A DNA stretch of 64,000 nucleotides from Cryptosporangium minutisporangium (GCF_039536245.1 NZ_BAAAYN010000017.1:309801-373800); one strand, 5' to 3'; shown: positions 51,141-62,145, numbered from the stretch's first letter. The notes: generated by a model not told the origin, from the letters alone. Made by a program: numbers and translations.

Positions 51141-51144
<4 letters not shown>
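49885..51144 (+). CDS. Receiver-SpoIIE (PP2C) phosphatase fusion
   Basis: GTG 49885, 6 nt after AAGGAG, gives 419 residues (a TTG two codons earlier is possible). Receiver 20-140: VILVEDDHGDAFL, phosphorylated Asp in VLLDLALPD, Thr in VLTGLAD, Lys in DYLVKGQ. SpoIIE/PP2C 175-410: GGDFFDV, IGDVSGHGPDEA and DDAALVVL metal-binding aspartates, with LLFTDGLFEART between. Phosphorylation of the receiver by the downstream kinase would set phosphatase activity on the STAS proteins. It is the first gene of a three-gene operon with ATGA/GTGA overlaps. Confidence 0.93.
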
Positions 51145-52756
<1,612 letters not shown>

Positions 52757-52760
<4 letters not shown>

Positions 52761-53206
52761 CAGAGGTCGAGCCCCTGCCGATCGAGGTCCTGTTGGTCGA
52801 AGACGATCCGGGCGACGTCCTGATGACCAAGGAAGCGTTCGACGACCACAAGCTGCGCAACTCGCTGCACGTGGTGAACAACGGGGTCGACGCGCTGCTC
52901 TTCCTCCGCAAGGAGGGCGAGTTCTCCAGCGCGCCGACGCCCGACCTCGTGCTGCTCGACCTCAACCTGCCGCGGATGGACGGACGTGAGGTCCTCGCGG
53001 AGATCAAGGCCGACGAGGCGCTCCGCCGGATCCCGGTGGTCGTGCTGACCACCTCGGAGGCCGAGGAGGACGTTCTGCGCAGCTACAACCTGCACGCGAA
53101 CGCCTACGTGACGAAGCCGGTGGACTTCGAGCAGTTCGTCAAGGTCGTCCGCCAGGTCGACGACTTCTTCCTAACCGTCGTCCGCTTGCCCCCCAGCGGC
53201 CTCTGA
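52757..53206 (+). CDS. Single-domain response regulator
   Basis: A 149-residue Rcp1/CheY-like receiver without an output domain. [37 protein letters not shown] (phosphorylated Asp), [20 protein letters not shown] and [18 protein letters not shown] (Lys). This type usually pairs with phytochrome-like kinases such as the one just upstream, whose stop overlaps its GTG. It may act as a phosphate sink or relay toward the receiver-phosphatase. Confidence 0.92.
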
Positions 53207-53218
53207 CGCGCCCGCACG

Positions 53219-53256
53219 AAGGCCCCCCGACCCGCTTCACGGGACGGGGGGCCTTT
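53219..53256 (+). terminator. Terminator of the SpoIIE-kinase-receiver operon
   Basis: An 11-bp stem AAGGCCCCCCG/CGGGGGGCCTT with a 15-nt loop and a short T run, 12 bp after the stop. Confidence 0.8.
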
Positions 53257-53266
53257 GGGTTCTGAC

Positions 53267-53333
53267 GTGGAGCCCGCCCAGGACGAGGCTGGCGTCCGCG
53301 CGCAAGGCCGTCAGGCTCGTTCTGGGCGGGCCG
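53267..53333. repeat. Long-hairpin interspersed repeat, copy A (short form)
   Basis: GTGGAGCCCGCCCAGGACGA at the left and CGTTCTGGGCGGGCCG at the right; outer arms GCCCGCCCA (53272-53280) and TGGGCGGGC (53323-53331) pair perfectly. The interior GAGGCTGGCGTCCGCGCGCA and GTCAGGCTCGTTC matches copies B and C. It lies between the operon terminator and hppA. Confidence 0.7.
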
Positions 53334-53339
53334 TGCAGG

Positions 53340-55682
53340 TTAGACGCCTATGGGTTCGGTTTTGACGGCAGCGGGCTGCTCCTCGTCGTCCTCGGCGATC
53401 GAAATCGGCCGCCGCCGGGAGACGATGACGGCGCCGACGATGATCGCCGTGGCGACCAGCGCGATCGCCAGCCGAATGCCGACGTTCTCGTCCGGCCCGG
53501 TGGAGTACGTGACCACCGCCGGGGCGACGATCAGCGCGACCAGGTTCATCACCTTGATCAGCGGGTTGATCGCCGGACCAGCGGTGTCCTTGAACGGGTC
53601 ACCGACGGTGTCGCCGATCACGGTGGCGTCGTGCGCCGGCGAGCCCTTGCCACCGAACGCGCCGTCCTCCACCATCTTCTTCGCGTTGTCCCAGGCGCCA
53701 CCGGAGTTGGCCAGGAACACCGCCATCAGCGTGCCGGTCGCGATCGCACCGGCCAGGTACGCGCCGAGCGGTCCGACGCCGAGACCGAACCCGACCGCGA
53801 TCGGTGCCAGCACCGCGAGCAGACCGGGTGTGGCCAGCTCCCGCAGCGAGTCGCGGGTGCAGATGTCCACGACCTTGCCGTACTCGGGCTTACCGGTGCC
53901 CTCCATGATCCCGGGAATCTCCCGGAACTGACGCCGCACCTCGAACACGATGGCGCCGGCCGCCCGGGTCACCGCGTTGATCGCCAGACCGGAGAAGAGG
54001 AAGACCACCGACGCGCCGATGATCAGCCCGACGAGGTTCTTCGGGTTGGCGATGTCGAGGACACCCGCGTACTCACCGGTGAGGCGCTGGCCGGCCTCCT
54101 CGGCGGAGGTGCGCACCGCGTCGGTGAACGAACCGAACAGCGCGGTCGCCGCGAGCACGGCGGTGGCGATCGCGATGCCCTTGGTGATCGCCTTCGTGGT
54201 GTTGCCGACGGCGTCGAGGTCGGTGAGCGTCCGCGAGCCGGCCTCGTCGATGTCGCCGGACATCTCCGCGATGCCCTGGGCGTTGTCGGAGATCGGGCCG
54301 AACGTGTCCATCGCGACGATGACGCCGACCGTGGTCAGCAGACCGGTACCGGCCAGCGCGACCGCGAACAGGGAGATCACCGTGATGCCGCCACCGAGCA
54401 GGTACGCGCCGAAGACCCCGGCGCTGATCAGCAGCGCGGTGTAGACCGCCGACTCCAGGCCGACCGTGATGCCGGACAGCACGACCGTCGCCGGACCGGT
54501 CAGCGCCGTCTTGCCGATGTCGCGCACCGGACGGCTACCGACCGCGGTGAAGTAGCCGGTCAGCAGCTGGATCGCGGCCGCCAGCACGATGCCGATGAGC
54601 ACCGCGATCACCGCGAGGATCCGCGGGTCACCGTCGTGGTTCGCGATCCTCTCGGTGACGCCGTCGAAGTCGGCGAACGACGAGGGCAGGTACGCGAACG
54701 CCGCGATCGAGCAGAGCACTGCCGAGATCAGCGCGGAGATGAAGAACGCGCGGTTGATCGCGGTCATCCCGGACTTGTCACCCGGACGCAGCCTGGTGAG
54801 GAACACGCCGATGATCGCGGTGACGACGCCGATCGCGGGCACGATCAGCGGGAAGACCAGACCCTGCTCGCCGAACGCGACCTTGCCCAGGATGAGCGAG
54901 GCCACCAGCGTCACGGCGTAGGACTCGAACAGGTCGGCCGCCATACCGGCGCAGTCACCCACGTTGTCGCCCACGTTGTCGGCGATCGTCGCGGCGTTGC
55001 GCGGGTCGTCCTCGGGGATGCCCTGTTCGACCTTGCCGACCAGGTCGGCGCCGACGTCGGCGGCCTTGGTGAAGATGCCGCCGCCGACCCGCATGAACAT
55101 CGCGAGCAGCGCGGCACCGAAGCCGAAGCCCTCCAGCACGGTCGGCGCGTCACCGTTGTAGATCAGCACGACGGTCGCGGCGCCGAGCAGGCCGAGGCCG
55201 ACCGTGAAGAAGCCGACCACGCCGCCCGTGCGGAACGCGATCCGCATCGCTACCGGGGCGCCGTCCGCCTCCCGGGCCGCCGCGGCCACCCGCACGTTCG
55301 CCCGAGTCGCCAGCCACATGCCGACGTAACCGATGAACGCCGAGAACAGCGCACCGACGATGAAGAAGACGGAGCGTCCGATGCGCACCGACATCTCGTC
55401 GCCCGGTACCGGGAGGACGAACAGGAGGATCACCGCGACGACGACGAAGATCCCTAGCGTTTTGAACTGGCGGGCCAGGTAGGCGGCGGCGCCCTCCTGG
55501 ACTGCCGCAGCGATTTCCTGCATCTTCGTTGTGCCTTGGCCGGCAGAGAGCACCGCGCGCACCAAGGCGGCGGCGACGCCAAGAGCGAGTAGGGCGATCG
55601 CGGCGGCTATGACCACGTACGTCACGTTGCTACCACTGAGTTCTACGCCCTCGCCGCCGATGGCGAGGTTTGGCCCTTCCAT
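53340..55682 (-). CDS. hppA: K+-insensitive type membrane proton pyrophosphatase
   Basis: A 780-residue protein with about 16 helices. The catalytic loop is KAADVGADLVGKVEQGIPED, followed by DNVGDNVGDCAGMAADLFES; the late acidic motif is GDTVGDPFKDTAGPAINPL. GNTTKAITKG has lysine where K+-dependent enzymes have alanine, so it belongs to the K+-independent class by that rule. It hydrolyses pyrophosphate and pumps H+ across the cytoplasmic membrane. It has an acidic C-terminal tail (SIAEDDEEQPAA). ATG 55682 follows AGGAGG-like sequence. It sits between two partner-switching gene sets. Confidence 0.96.
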   Translation of the reverse strand: MEGPNLAIGGEGVELSGSNVTYVVIAAAIALLALGVAAALVRAVLSAGQGTTKMQEIAAAVQEGAAAYLARQFKTLGIFVVVAVILLFVLPVPGDEMSVRIGRSVFFIVGALFSAFIGYVGMWLATRANVRVAAAAREADGAPVAMRIAFRTGGVVGFFTVGLGLLGAATVVLIYNGDAPTVLEGFGFGAALLAMFMRVGGGIFTKAADVGADLVGKVEQGIPEDDPRNAATIADNVGDNVGDCAGMAADLFESYAVTLVASLILGKVAFGEQGLVFPLIVPAIGVVTAIIGVFLTRLRPGDKSGMTAINRAFFISALISAVLCSIAAFAYLPSSFADFDGVTERIANHDGDPRILAVIAVLIGIVLAAAIQLLTGYFTAVGSRPVRDIGKTALTGPATVVLSGITVGLESAVYTALLISAGVFGAYLLGGGITVISLFAVALAGTGLLTTVGVIVAMDTFGPISDNAQGIAEMSGDIDEAGSRTLTDLDAVGNTTKAITKGIAIATAVLAATALFGSFTDAVRTSAEEAGQRLTGEYAGVLDIANPKNLVGLIIGASVVFLFSGLAINAVTRAAGAIVFEVRRQFREIPGIMEGTGKPEYGKVVDICTRDSLRELATPGLLAVLAPIAVGFGLGVGPLGAYLAGAIATGTLMAVFLANSGGAWDNAKKMVEDGAFGGKGSPAHDATVIGDTVGDPFKDTAGPAINPLIKVMNLVALIVAPAVVTYSTGPDENVGIRLAIALVATAIIVGAVIVSRRRPISIAEDDEEQPAAVKTEPIGV

Positions 55683-56282
55683 GCGTCCTCCTGAACGGGC
55701 GAGCGCGGTTAGGCGCTCTACCAGAAGCCTGCGCTGGGGGCCCGGCGGTAACGAATAAGGACTGGGGTTCTCTCCGCCGGGATTTGGGGAGTCTAGGTGA
55801 CGTTGACCACAGGTGGCATCGCGACCTGCGGTGCGAGATGAGTCACATCCCTGGTGACCGGCGATAACGCGGTGAACGACGATCCGTCGGAATCGATCCT
55901 GTTCGTACGCATCGGTCCATCGGCGTGGGCCGTGACTTCACCCACAAGGGAGCTTCAGGACGTGGGAGTCGATTGCGCCCACTGGGGCGGTAAATGCTAT
56001 TGAGCCGACCCTGGGCCGTCGGCGCGCACCCGGACAACGCGACACCACCAGTCAGCGTCCTCCGGAGCAGTCGGCAGTTGAAGCGCCGCCAGGCGCGCGC
56101 CGTTGTATTCACTACGGACCTGGAGCCCGCCCAGGGCGGGCTGGCAGTCGAGCGCGAGGCCGCAGCGAACCACTGATCCGCCGTTGTCAGGCGCCGCGCG
56201 AGGCAGCTCCCGCTGGGCGCGACCTTTGGCTGTGGTCCCAAGGCCTCGCGCTCGCCTGTCAGCGTCGTTCTGGGCGGGCCGC
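55683..56282. other. 600-bp intergenic region between the RsbW-like gene and hppA
   Basis: No convincing gene is present. The right part is filled by repeat copy B (56121-56281). The left part should carry the hppA promoter, since hppA reads leftward from 55682. Confidence 0.5.
56121..56281. repeat. Long-hairpin interspersed repeat, copy B (long form)
   Basis: Outer arms GCCCGCCCA (56125-56133) and TGGGCGGGC (56271-56279); inner arms CGAGCGCGAGGCC (56149-56161) and GGCCTCGCGCTCG (56242-56254) pair perfectly over 13 bp. An extra 80-bp centre with CGCGCGAGGCAGCTCCCGCT separates the inner arms. It shares CTGGAGCCCG at the left and GTTCTGGGCGGGCCG at the right with copy A. Confidence 0.75.
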
Positions 56283-56726
56283 CTACGTGGGCCAGGACAT
56301 GTGGACGACCGTTCCGTCCCGGTCCTCGGCGGGACTGACCGTCACGTCGTCGACGAGGCCGGTCAGCAGTGCGAGGCCCACCCCCGCCGCCACCTCTTCC
56401 TCCGACTTCGTCTCCGCGAACCCCGGGCCGGCCACGAACGGGCTGGTGACCGCGAGGTCCGCGTGCAGCGCCTGGTCGGCGGGGGCGGAGTCGCGGACGA
56501 CGACCTCGAACCGCGGCCCGTTGGTGAACTCCACTTCGATCAGCTCGGGGCGCTTGTGCTGGACGTGCAACCCGACCGCCCGTGAACAGGCTTCACCGAC
56601 CGCGAGTCGGATCTCGTCGAGGACGCTCTCCGCCACCCCCGCGTTCCGCGCCGTCGCGACCGCCACCAACCGGGCCGTGCGGACGTGGGCGGGGGTCGGG
56701 GAGAACGCCAACCTCACGGTGCGCAT
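56283..56726 (-). CDS. RsbW-like HATPase anti-sigma regulatory protein
   Basis: ATG 56726 shares one base with the upstream stop (TGATG) and gives 147 residues. LDEIRLAVGEACSRAVGLH is the N box of the HATPase_c_2 family, where Asn is usual (EAxxNA); here Arg occupies that position. EVVVRDSAPADQAL takes the place of the usual DxGxG, and GVGLALLTGLVDDVTV fits the lid. These changes at key positions question its kinase activity; it may only bind a sigma factor or an antagonist. It is paired with the STAS gene just upstream. Confidence 0.85.
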   Translation of the reverse strand: MRTVRLAFSPTPAHVRTARLVAVATARNAGVAESVLDEIRLAVGEACSRAVGLHVQHKRPELIEVEFTNGPRFEVVVRDSAPADQALHADLAVTSPFVAGPGFAETKSEEEVAAGVGLALLTGLVDDVTVSPAEDRDGTVVHMSWPT

Positions 56727-57064
56727 CAACCGGCCGCAACCGCCGCTTCGACGGATGGATGAATCCCGAACACCTTCTCCAGGCCGGTGACGTTGAAGAT
56801 CTTCAAGATCTTCGGCTGGGAGCAGGCCAGCTCCACCGAACCGCCTGCCGCCCTGGCGCGCTTCAACGCTCCCACGAGGACACCGAGCCCGGTGGAGTCG
56901 AGGAAGTCGACCCGCTCCATGTCCACGACGATGTGTGCGTAACCGGCGTCGGCGAGGCGGATCAGCTCTGCGCGGAGCTGAGGGGCGGTGTAGACGTCGA
57001 TTTCACCGCCGACCGCGAGAACCGTGTGGCGTCCCACGGCCCGTGTCGTCAACGACAGCTCCAC
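56726..57064 (-). CDS. STAS domain anti-sigma factor antagonist, third
   Basis: GTG 57064, 7 nt after GGAGGG, gives 112 residues; upstream in-frame sequence is not STAS-like. [20 protein letters not shown] and [20 protein letters not shown] hold the fold and canonical phospho-site. [20 protein letters not shown] is the usual C-terminal helix. It is coupled to the RsbW-like gene and divergent from the helicase gene. Confidence 0.92.
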   Translation of the reverse strand: MELSLTTRAVGRHTVLAVGGEIDVYTAPQLRAELIRLADAGYAHIVVDMERVDFLDSTGLGVLVGALKRARAAGGSVELACSQPKILKIFNVTGLEKVFGIHPSVEAAVAAG

Positions 57065-57264
57065 GAAGACCCTCCAGGATGCCCGGCCGACTCGGCCGCC
57101 CCACACGGAGCCGACCTCGCCTGATTCAACCATCGGCGGACGCCTGCTGCGGCCGACCCACGCACGACGCGTCAACCTCGGGTCATTATCCAACTACGAG
57201 GAGTTCGCGCTCCGGGGCAGAACACTCGACGTCAACCGTCGTACATACGTGGCACAGTGCTTCC

Positions 57265-59679
57265 GTGTCCCCCCAACTCTCCGCCGAAGCGACTCCGGTC
57301 CCTGCGGTCACCGGCGGCCCGGAGGCTTGGTTGCACCGGGTGCGGGTGGGGCGCGCGAACGACCCGGTGACGCACGTCGAGCGCATGCCGGCTCGGCCGG
57401 GCGTCGTGGTGGATTGGCCGGCCTGGGCACCCCCCGCGCTGCGTGAGGCCTACGCGGCCCGAGGAGTGTCGCGCCCGTGGGCGCATCAGGTCGCCGCCGC
57501 GGAGGCAGCGGCCGCCGGCGAGTCGGTGGTGGTGGCCACCGGCACCGCCTCCGGCAAGTCGCTCGCCTACCAACTGCCCACGCTCACCGCGCTGCTCGCC
57601 GACGACCGGGCGACCGCGCTCTACCTCTCCCCCACCAAGGCGCTCGCCGCCGACCAACTGCGCGGGCTGCTGGAGGTCACCGACGCTGTGGGAGGCGGCA
57701 TCCGCCCGGCGCTGTACGACGGCGATACCCCGGACACCGAGCGGGAGTGGGTCCGCGCGCACAGCCGCCTCGTGCTGACCAACCCCGACATGCTGCACCG
57801 CGGCATCCTGCCCCGGCACGACGCATGGGCCTCGTTCTTCCGCCGGCTGCGCTACGTAGTGGTCGACGAGTGCCACGCCTACCGCGGCGTGTTCGGCTCC
57901 CACGTGGCGCACGTGCTGCGTCGGCTGCGGCGGGTCTGCGCGCGCTACCGGTCGGCGCCGGTCTTCGTGTGCGCGTCGGCGACCGTGGCCGATCCGTCCG
58001 GCTCGGCCGGCACGTTGATCGGCGCGCCCGTGCGCGCGGTCACCGACGACGGCTCACCGCGGGGCGCGACGACGTTCGCGCTCTGGGAGCCGCCGGTCAG
58101 CCCGGTGGTCGGCGAACGCGGGACGCCGACCCGCCGCACCGCGACGGCCGAGGCGGCCGACCTGCTCGCCGACCTGGTCGCCGTGGGCGCGCGGACGCTG
58201 GCCTTCGTTCGGTCCCGGCGGGGCGCGGAGGCGGTGGCGCTCGGCGCGAAGCGGGCCCTGGCCGAGGCCGTGCCCGAGCTGGTCGAGCAGGTCGCTGCCT
58301 ACCGCGCCGGCTACCTGGCCGACGACCGCCGCGAGCTGGAGGCCGCGCTGCGGTCCGGCGAGCTGCTGGGGTTGGCGTCCACGAACGCGCTGGAGCTCGG
58401 CGTGGACGTCACGGGCTTGGACGCCGTGGTACTGACCGGCTACCCGGGGCGGATCGCGTCGCTGTGGCAGCAGGCCGGGCGGGCCGGGCGCGGCAGCCGG
58501 GACGCGCTGGCGGTGCTGGTCGCCCGCGACGACCCGCTCGACAGTTACCTGGTGCACCACCCGGACGCGGTGTTCGGCCGACCGGTCGAGGCCACCGTGC
58601 TCGACCCGTCGAACCCGTACGTGCTGGGCCCGCAGCTGGCCTGCGCGGCGGCCGAGCTGCCGCTCGCCGAGGCCGACCTGCCGCTGTTCGGCGGCGACGC
58701 GGCCCGGGCCGCACTGGAGGAGCTGGTCGCCGCCGGGGTGCTCCGACGCCGACCGGCGGGCTGGTACTGGACGTCCCGGGGACGCCCGGACGCCGACCTG
58801 CGCGGAACCGGTGGCGAGCCGGTCTCGATCGTCGAGGCGGCGACCGGTCGTCTGCTCGGCACGGTCGACGCCGGGTCTGCTCCGGCCAGCGTCCACACCG
58901 GGGCGGTGCACCTGCACCGCGGCGAGACGTTCGTGGTCGAAGAGCTCGACCTGGAGAACCTGGTCGCGCTGGTCCGCCGCGCGGAGCCCGACTGGTACAC
59001 CCAGGCGCAGGACGTCACCGATCTGGCGGTCATCTCGGTCGAGCAGCGGGTGGTGGCCGACGGCGTGCAGCTCTGCTTCGGCACGGTCGACGTCACCAAC
59101 CAGGTGGTTTCGTTCCTGCGGCGGCGGATCCTCACCGGCGAGGTGCTGGACGAGCAGCCGCTCGACCTACCGCCGCGTCAGCTGCGCACGCGCGCGGTCT
59201 GGTACACGGTCGACGACGCCGTGCTCGCCGAAGCCGGGCTGCTCGGGGTGTCGGAGGACGACGAGCCCGACATCGCCGGCTCCGCGCACGCCGCCGAGCA
59301 CGCGGCGATCGGTCTGCTGCCGCTGGTGGCGAGCTGCGACCGGTGGGACATCGGCGGCTTGTCGACGGCGTCGCATCAGGACACGGGGCTCGCAACGGTC
59401 TTCGTGTACGACGGGCATCCCGGTGGTGCGGGCTTCGCGGAACGGGGGTTCGCGGCGGCGGTCGAGTGGCTCGCGGCGACCCGGGACGCCATCGCCGACT
59501 GTGATTGTGCGGCCGGTTGCCCCTCTTGCGTGCACTCGCCCAAATGTGGAAACGGCAATGATCCACTGGACAAAGCCGGTGCTGTCCGGTTGCTGACAGC
59601 AGTCGTCGACCGCGTGCGGCGCGCCGACGTCCGACAGAGTACGTTTGGCCTCCAGGTCGGGGGGTCACACCCTCGGTAG
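57265..59679 (+). CDS. DEAD/DEAH-box helicase with DUF1998-type zinc domain (YprA/MrfA/Hrq1 group)
   Basis: GTG 57265 gives 804 residues. RPWAHQVAAAEAAAAGESVV (Q-like motif), ATGTASGKSLAYQLP (Walker A), YLSPTKALAADQLRGL (Ia), VVVDECHAYRGVFGSH (DECH box), VCASATVADP (III), STNALELGVDVTGLDAVVLT and LWQQAGRAGRGSRDALAVLV (V/VI). The C-terminal DUF1998 part has CDCAAGCPSCVHSPKCGNGN, a four-cysteine zinc site. Relatives such as MrfA and Hrq1 act in DNA crosslink repair and 3'-5' unwinding. It is divergent from the STAS gene with a 200-bp gap. Confidence 0.93.
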   Translation: MSPQLSAEATPVPAVTGGPEAWLHRVRVGRANDPVTHVERMPARPGVVVDWPAWAPPALREAYAARGVSRPWAHQVAAAEAAAAGESVVVATGTASGKSLAYQLPTLTALLADDRATALYLSPTKALAADQLRGLLEVTDAVGGGIRPALYDGDTPDTEREWVRAHSRLVLTNPDMLHRGILPRHDAWASFFRRLRYVVVDECHAYRGVFGSHVAHVLRRLRRVCARYRSAPVFVCASATVADPSGSAGTLIGAPVRAVTDDGSPRGATTFALWEPPVSPVVGERGTPTRRTATAEAADLLADLVAVGARTLAFVRSRRGAEAVALGAKRALAEAVPELVEQVAAYRAGYLADDRRELEAALRSGELLGLASTNALELGVDVTGLDAVVLTGYPGRIASLWQQAGRAGRGSRDALAVLVARDDPLDSYLVHHPDAVFGRPVEATVLDPSNPYVLGPQLACAAAELPLAEADLPLFGGDAARAALEELVAAGVLRRRPAGWYWTSRGRPDADLRGTGGEPVSIVEAATGRLLGTVDAGSAPASVHTGAVHLHRGETFVVEELDLENLVALVRRAEPDWYTQAQDVTDLAVISVEQRVVADGVQLCFGTVDVTNQVVSFLRRRILTGEVLDEQPLDLPPRQLRTRAVWYTVDDAVLAEAGLLGVSEDDEPDIAGSAHAAEHAAIGLLPLVASCDRWDIGGLSTASHQDTGLATVFVYDGHPGGAGFAERGFAAAVEWLAATRDAIADCDCAAGCPSCVHSPKCGNGNDPLDKAGAVRLLTAVVDRVRRADVRQSTFGLQVGGSHPR

Positions 59680-59730
59680 CCGACGGGTCGGTTGCTGAGG
59701 AACCGGGCTGATTCGGAGAGGACGCGGACC

Positions 59731-60423
59731 ATGGTTCTGCTGGGCCTGCTGCTCGCCGCAGTGGCAATCGCCCTCGGGGTGGGGCTGGCATTGCAGCCGG
59801 GCGACACGGCGAACGTCCATTTCTTCGGACTCAACATCCCGAACCTCAACGGCCGGACGCTGGTGCTCATCGGGATCGCGATCGGCATCCTGTTCATGGT
59901 CGGCATCTCGTTCATGCGGTGGGGCTTCGCGATGGCCAAGCGCCGCCGCCGGGAGCGCAAGGCCGAGAAGGCCGCGCTGGCCAACGCGAAGCGTGAGGCA
60001 GCCGACGCCCGCGAGCAGGAGGCGCGGGCCCGGGAGGAAGCCGAGCAGCGCGAGATCGAAGCTCGTCGGCAGGAGGAACTCTCGTCCTGGGAACGGGCCG
60101 AGGCGGCTCGCCGGGAAGAGGCCGCACGGCAGGAGGAGGCCGCGCTACGAGCGCGCGCCGAGGGCCATCAGCCCGACCCCTACCCGCCGGTGGTGCCGGA
60201 CGCCTATCCCGGACACCGCCCACCTGAGCCGTACCGCGGCGACAACCACCCGACGGACGCGTACCCGTCGGTAGATCCCAAGACCGAGGAGTACCCGACG
60301 GTCGACCCGTACCGGGACGAGCCGCGCCCCACCGGCACCGTGTACCAAGCCGGCGGCCACTCGTACCCGGCGGACCCCGACCCGTACCCCGGCCCACCCC
60401 CCCACCACCATCGCCCTTACTAG
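59731..60423 (+). CDS. LapA-like (DUF1049) membrane protein with charged and Pro-rich tail
   Basis: A 230-residue protein. Two N-terminal helices (VLLGLLLAAVAIALGVGLAL and LVLIGIAIGILFMVGISFM) with ANVHFFGLNIPNLNGR between them match LapA/DUF1049. After a basic stop-transfer (AKRRRRERKAEK) comes a strongly charged, probably coiled-coil segment (AREQEARAREEAEQREIEAR) and a Pro/Tyr/Asp tail (PDPYPPVVPDAYPGHRPP) ending in a histidine-rich PPHHHRPY. The ATG follows GAGAGG. In other bacteria LapA links to lipopolysaccharide assembly; the actinobacterial role is unknown. Confidence 0.72.
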   Translation: MVLLGLLLAAVAIALGVGLALQPGDTANVHFFGLNIPNLNGRTLVLIGIAIGILFMVGISFMRWGFAMAKRRRRERKAEKAALANAKREAADAREQEARAREEAEQREIEARRQEELSSWERAEAARREEAARQEEAALRARAEGHQPDPYPPVVPDAYPGHRPPEPYRGDNHPTDAYPSVDPKTEEYPTVDPYRDEPRPTGTVYQAGGHSYPADPDPYPGPPPHHHRPY

Positions 60424-60501
60424 TGGGCGGCCCGCCCGTCGTGGACGGGCTCCAGGTTCAAGCAACCTGTCACGACTGCTGTGTCCTGACAACGGCGCTG
60501 G

Positions 60502-60603
60502 AGCCCGTCCAGGACGAGGCTGACATCCGCGCGCGAGGCCGCCGCGACCTGGCTGTCGTCTCAAGGCCTCGCGCGCGGCTGTCAGGCTCGCTCCCTGGAC
60601 GGG
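60502..60603. repeat. Long-hairpin interspersed repeat, copy C
   Basis: Outer arms GCCCGTCCAGG (60502-60512) and CCTGGACGGGC (60593-60603), inner arms CCGCGCGCGAGGCC (60526-60539) and GGCCTCGCGCGCGG (60564-60577), all perfect. The whole can fold as one 100-nt hairpin. A further GTGGACGGGCTCCAGG piece stands at about 60439-60454, so the space holds a second partial element. It lies between the LapA-like gene and tldD. Confidence 0.78.
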
Positions 60604-60624
60604 CCGCCCACTAGTGTCGGTTGG

Positions 60625-62145
60625 GTGCCGCACGAGATCGATCAGCGTTTCCTCGCCCTGCCCCGCGCGGCGCTCGCCGACGCCGCACTCCAGCGGGCCC
60701 GTGACCTCGGTGCCAGCCACGCGGACTTCCGGCTCGAACGGCTCCGGTCGCAAGGGCTCTCGCTCCGCGATGGGCGGCTCGAGGGTAGCCACGACGGCGA
60801 GGACGTCGGTTTCGCCGTCCGGGTCGTCCACGACGGCGCCTGGGGCTTCGCGGCCGGCGTCGACCTCACCGTGGATGCCGTGGTCGCGGCCGCCGAGACC
60901 GCGATCCAGGTCGCGAAGGTCAGCGCCCGGATGAGCACCGAGCGCGTGGAGCTGGCCGACGAGCCGATCTACCGAGACGTCCAGTGGATCTCGGCGTACG
61001 AGATCAACCCGTTCGACGTTCCGGAGCAGGAGAAGGTCGCCCTGCTCGCCGAGTACTCACGGCGCCTGCTGACCGCCGACGGCATCACCCACGTGACCGC
61101 GGGCCTGTCCCAGGTGCTCGAAGGCAAGTTCTACGCCGACACCGCGGGCACCGTGGTCACGCAGCAGCGGGTACGGCTCAATCCGAGCATCCAGGCGCTG
61201 TCGGTCGACGCCGACGGCGGCCGCTTCGAAACGATGGGCAGCCTCGCGCCGCCGGTCGGGCGCGGCTGGGAGTACCTGACCGGCACCGGCTGGAACTGGG
61301 ACGCCGAACTGGCCGAGCTCCCGGCGCTGCTGGCCGCCAAAATGGCCGCGCCGAGCGTCGAGCCAGGGCGTTACGACCTGGTGATCGACCCGTCGAACCT
61401 GTGGCTGACCATTCACGAGTCGGTCGGCCACGCCACCGAACTCGACCGGGCACTCGGGTACGAGGCGAACTACGCTGGTACCTCGTTCGCGACGCCGGAC
61501 AAGCTCGGGACGCTCCGGTACGGCTCGGACGTGATGAACGTGACCGGCGACCGGACCGTCGAGCACGGTTTGGCCACGGTCGGCTGGGACGACGAGGGCG
61601 TGGCCGGCCAAAGCTGGGACATCGTCCGGAAGGGGACGCTGGTCGGCTACCAGCTCGACCGCCGGATGGCCGGGCTGCTCGGCTCCGAACTCGGTGTCTC
61701 CCGCTCCAACGGGTGCGCGTACGCCGACTCGCCGGGCCACGTCCCGATCCAGCGGATGGCGAACGTGTCGCTGGCGCCGGCCGCTACCGAGGTCTCGACC
61801 ACGGACCTGATCAGCGGCGTCGAGCGCGGCATCTACATCGTCGGCGACAAGTCGTGGTCGATCGACATGCAGCGATACAACTTCCAGTTCACCGGTCAGC
61901 GTTTCTTCGAGATCCGCAACGGTCAGCTCGCCGGTCAGCTCCGCGACGTCGCCTATCAAAGCAACACGCTGGATTTCTGGGGCTCGCTGGAGGCTGTCGG
62001 CGGCCCGTCCACCTGGGTCCTCGGCGGAGCGTTCAACTGCGGTAAGGCCCAACCGGGCCAGATCGCGCCGGTGAGCCACGGCTGCCCGAGCGCACTGTTC
62101 CGCGACATCTCGATCCTCAACACCGTGCAGGAGGGCGGCCGATGA
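60625..62145 (+). CDS. tldD: TldD family metalloprotease
   Basis: A 506-residue protein. The catalytic HExxxH motif is in TIHESVGHATELDRALGYEA (histidine near 264), with DVVGDKS-like metal-ligand region SGVERGIYIVGDKSWSID and a late cysteine in FNCGKAQPGQ. In complex with TldE it degrades unfolded peptides; it matures microcin B17 and CcdA in E. coli and takes part in peptide cleavage generally. GTG 60625. The start follows repeat copy C closely. Its stop overlaps the tldE start by ATGA, fitting a 1:1 complex. Confidence 0.95.
   Translation: MPHEIDQRFLALPRAALADAALQRARDLGASHADFRLERLRSQGLSLRDGRLEGSHDGEDVGFAVRVVHDGAWGFAAGVDLTVDAVVAAAETAIQVAKVSARMSTERVELADEPIYRDVQWISAYEINPFDVPEQEKVALLAEYSRRLLTADGITHVTAGLSQVLEGKFYADTAGTVVTQQRVRLNPSIQALSVDADGGRFETMGSLAPPVGRGWEYLTGTGWNWDAELAELPALLAAKMAAPSVEPGRYDLVIDPSNLWLTIHESVGHATELDRALGYEANYAGTSFATPDKLGTLRYGSDVMNVTGDRTVEHGLATVGWDDEGVAGQSWDIVRKGTLVGYQLDRRMAGLLGSELGVSRSNGCAYADSPGHVPIQRMANVSLAPAATEVSTTDLISGVERGIYIVGDKSWSIDMQRYNFQFTGQRFFEIRNGQLAGQLRDVAYQSNTLDFWGSLEAVGGPSTWVLGGAFNCGKAQPGQIAPVSHGCPSALFRDISILNTVQEGGR

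Noticed and set aside
53631-55457. 608-residue frame antisense to hppA
   Set aside because: Asp/Arg/His-rich antisense shadow of the pyrophosphatase.
55843-56241. Possible small gene between hppA and the RsbW-like gene
   Set aside because: The frame runs through the hairpin repeat and has no coding character.
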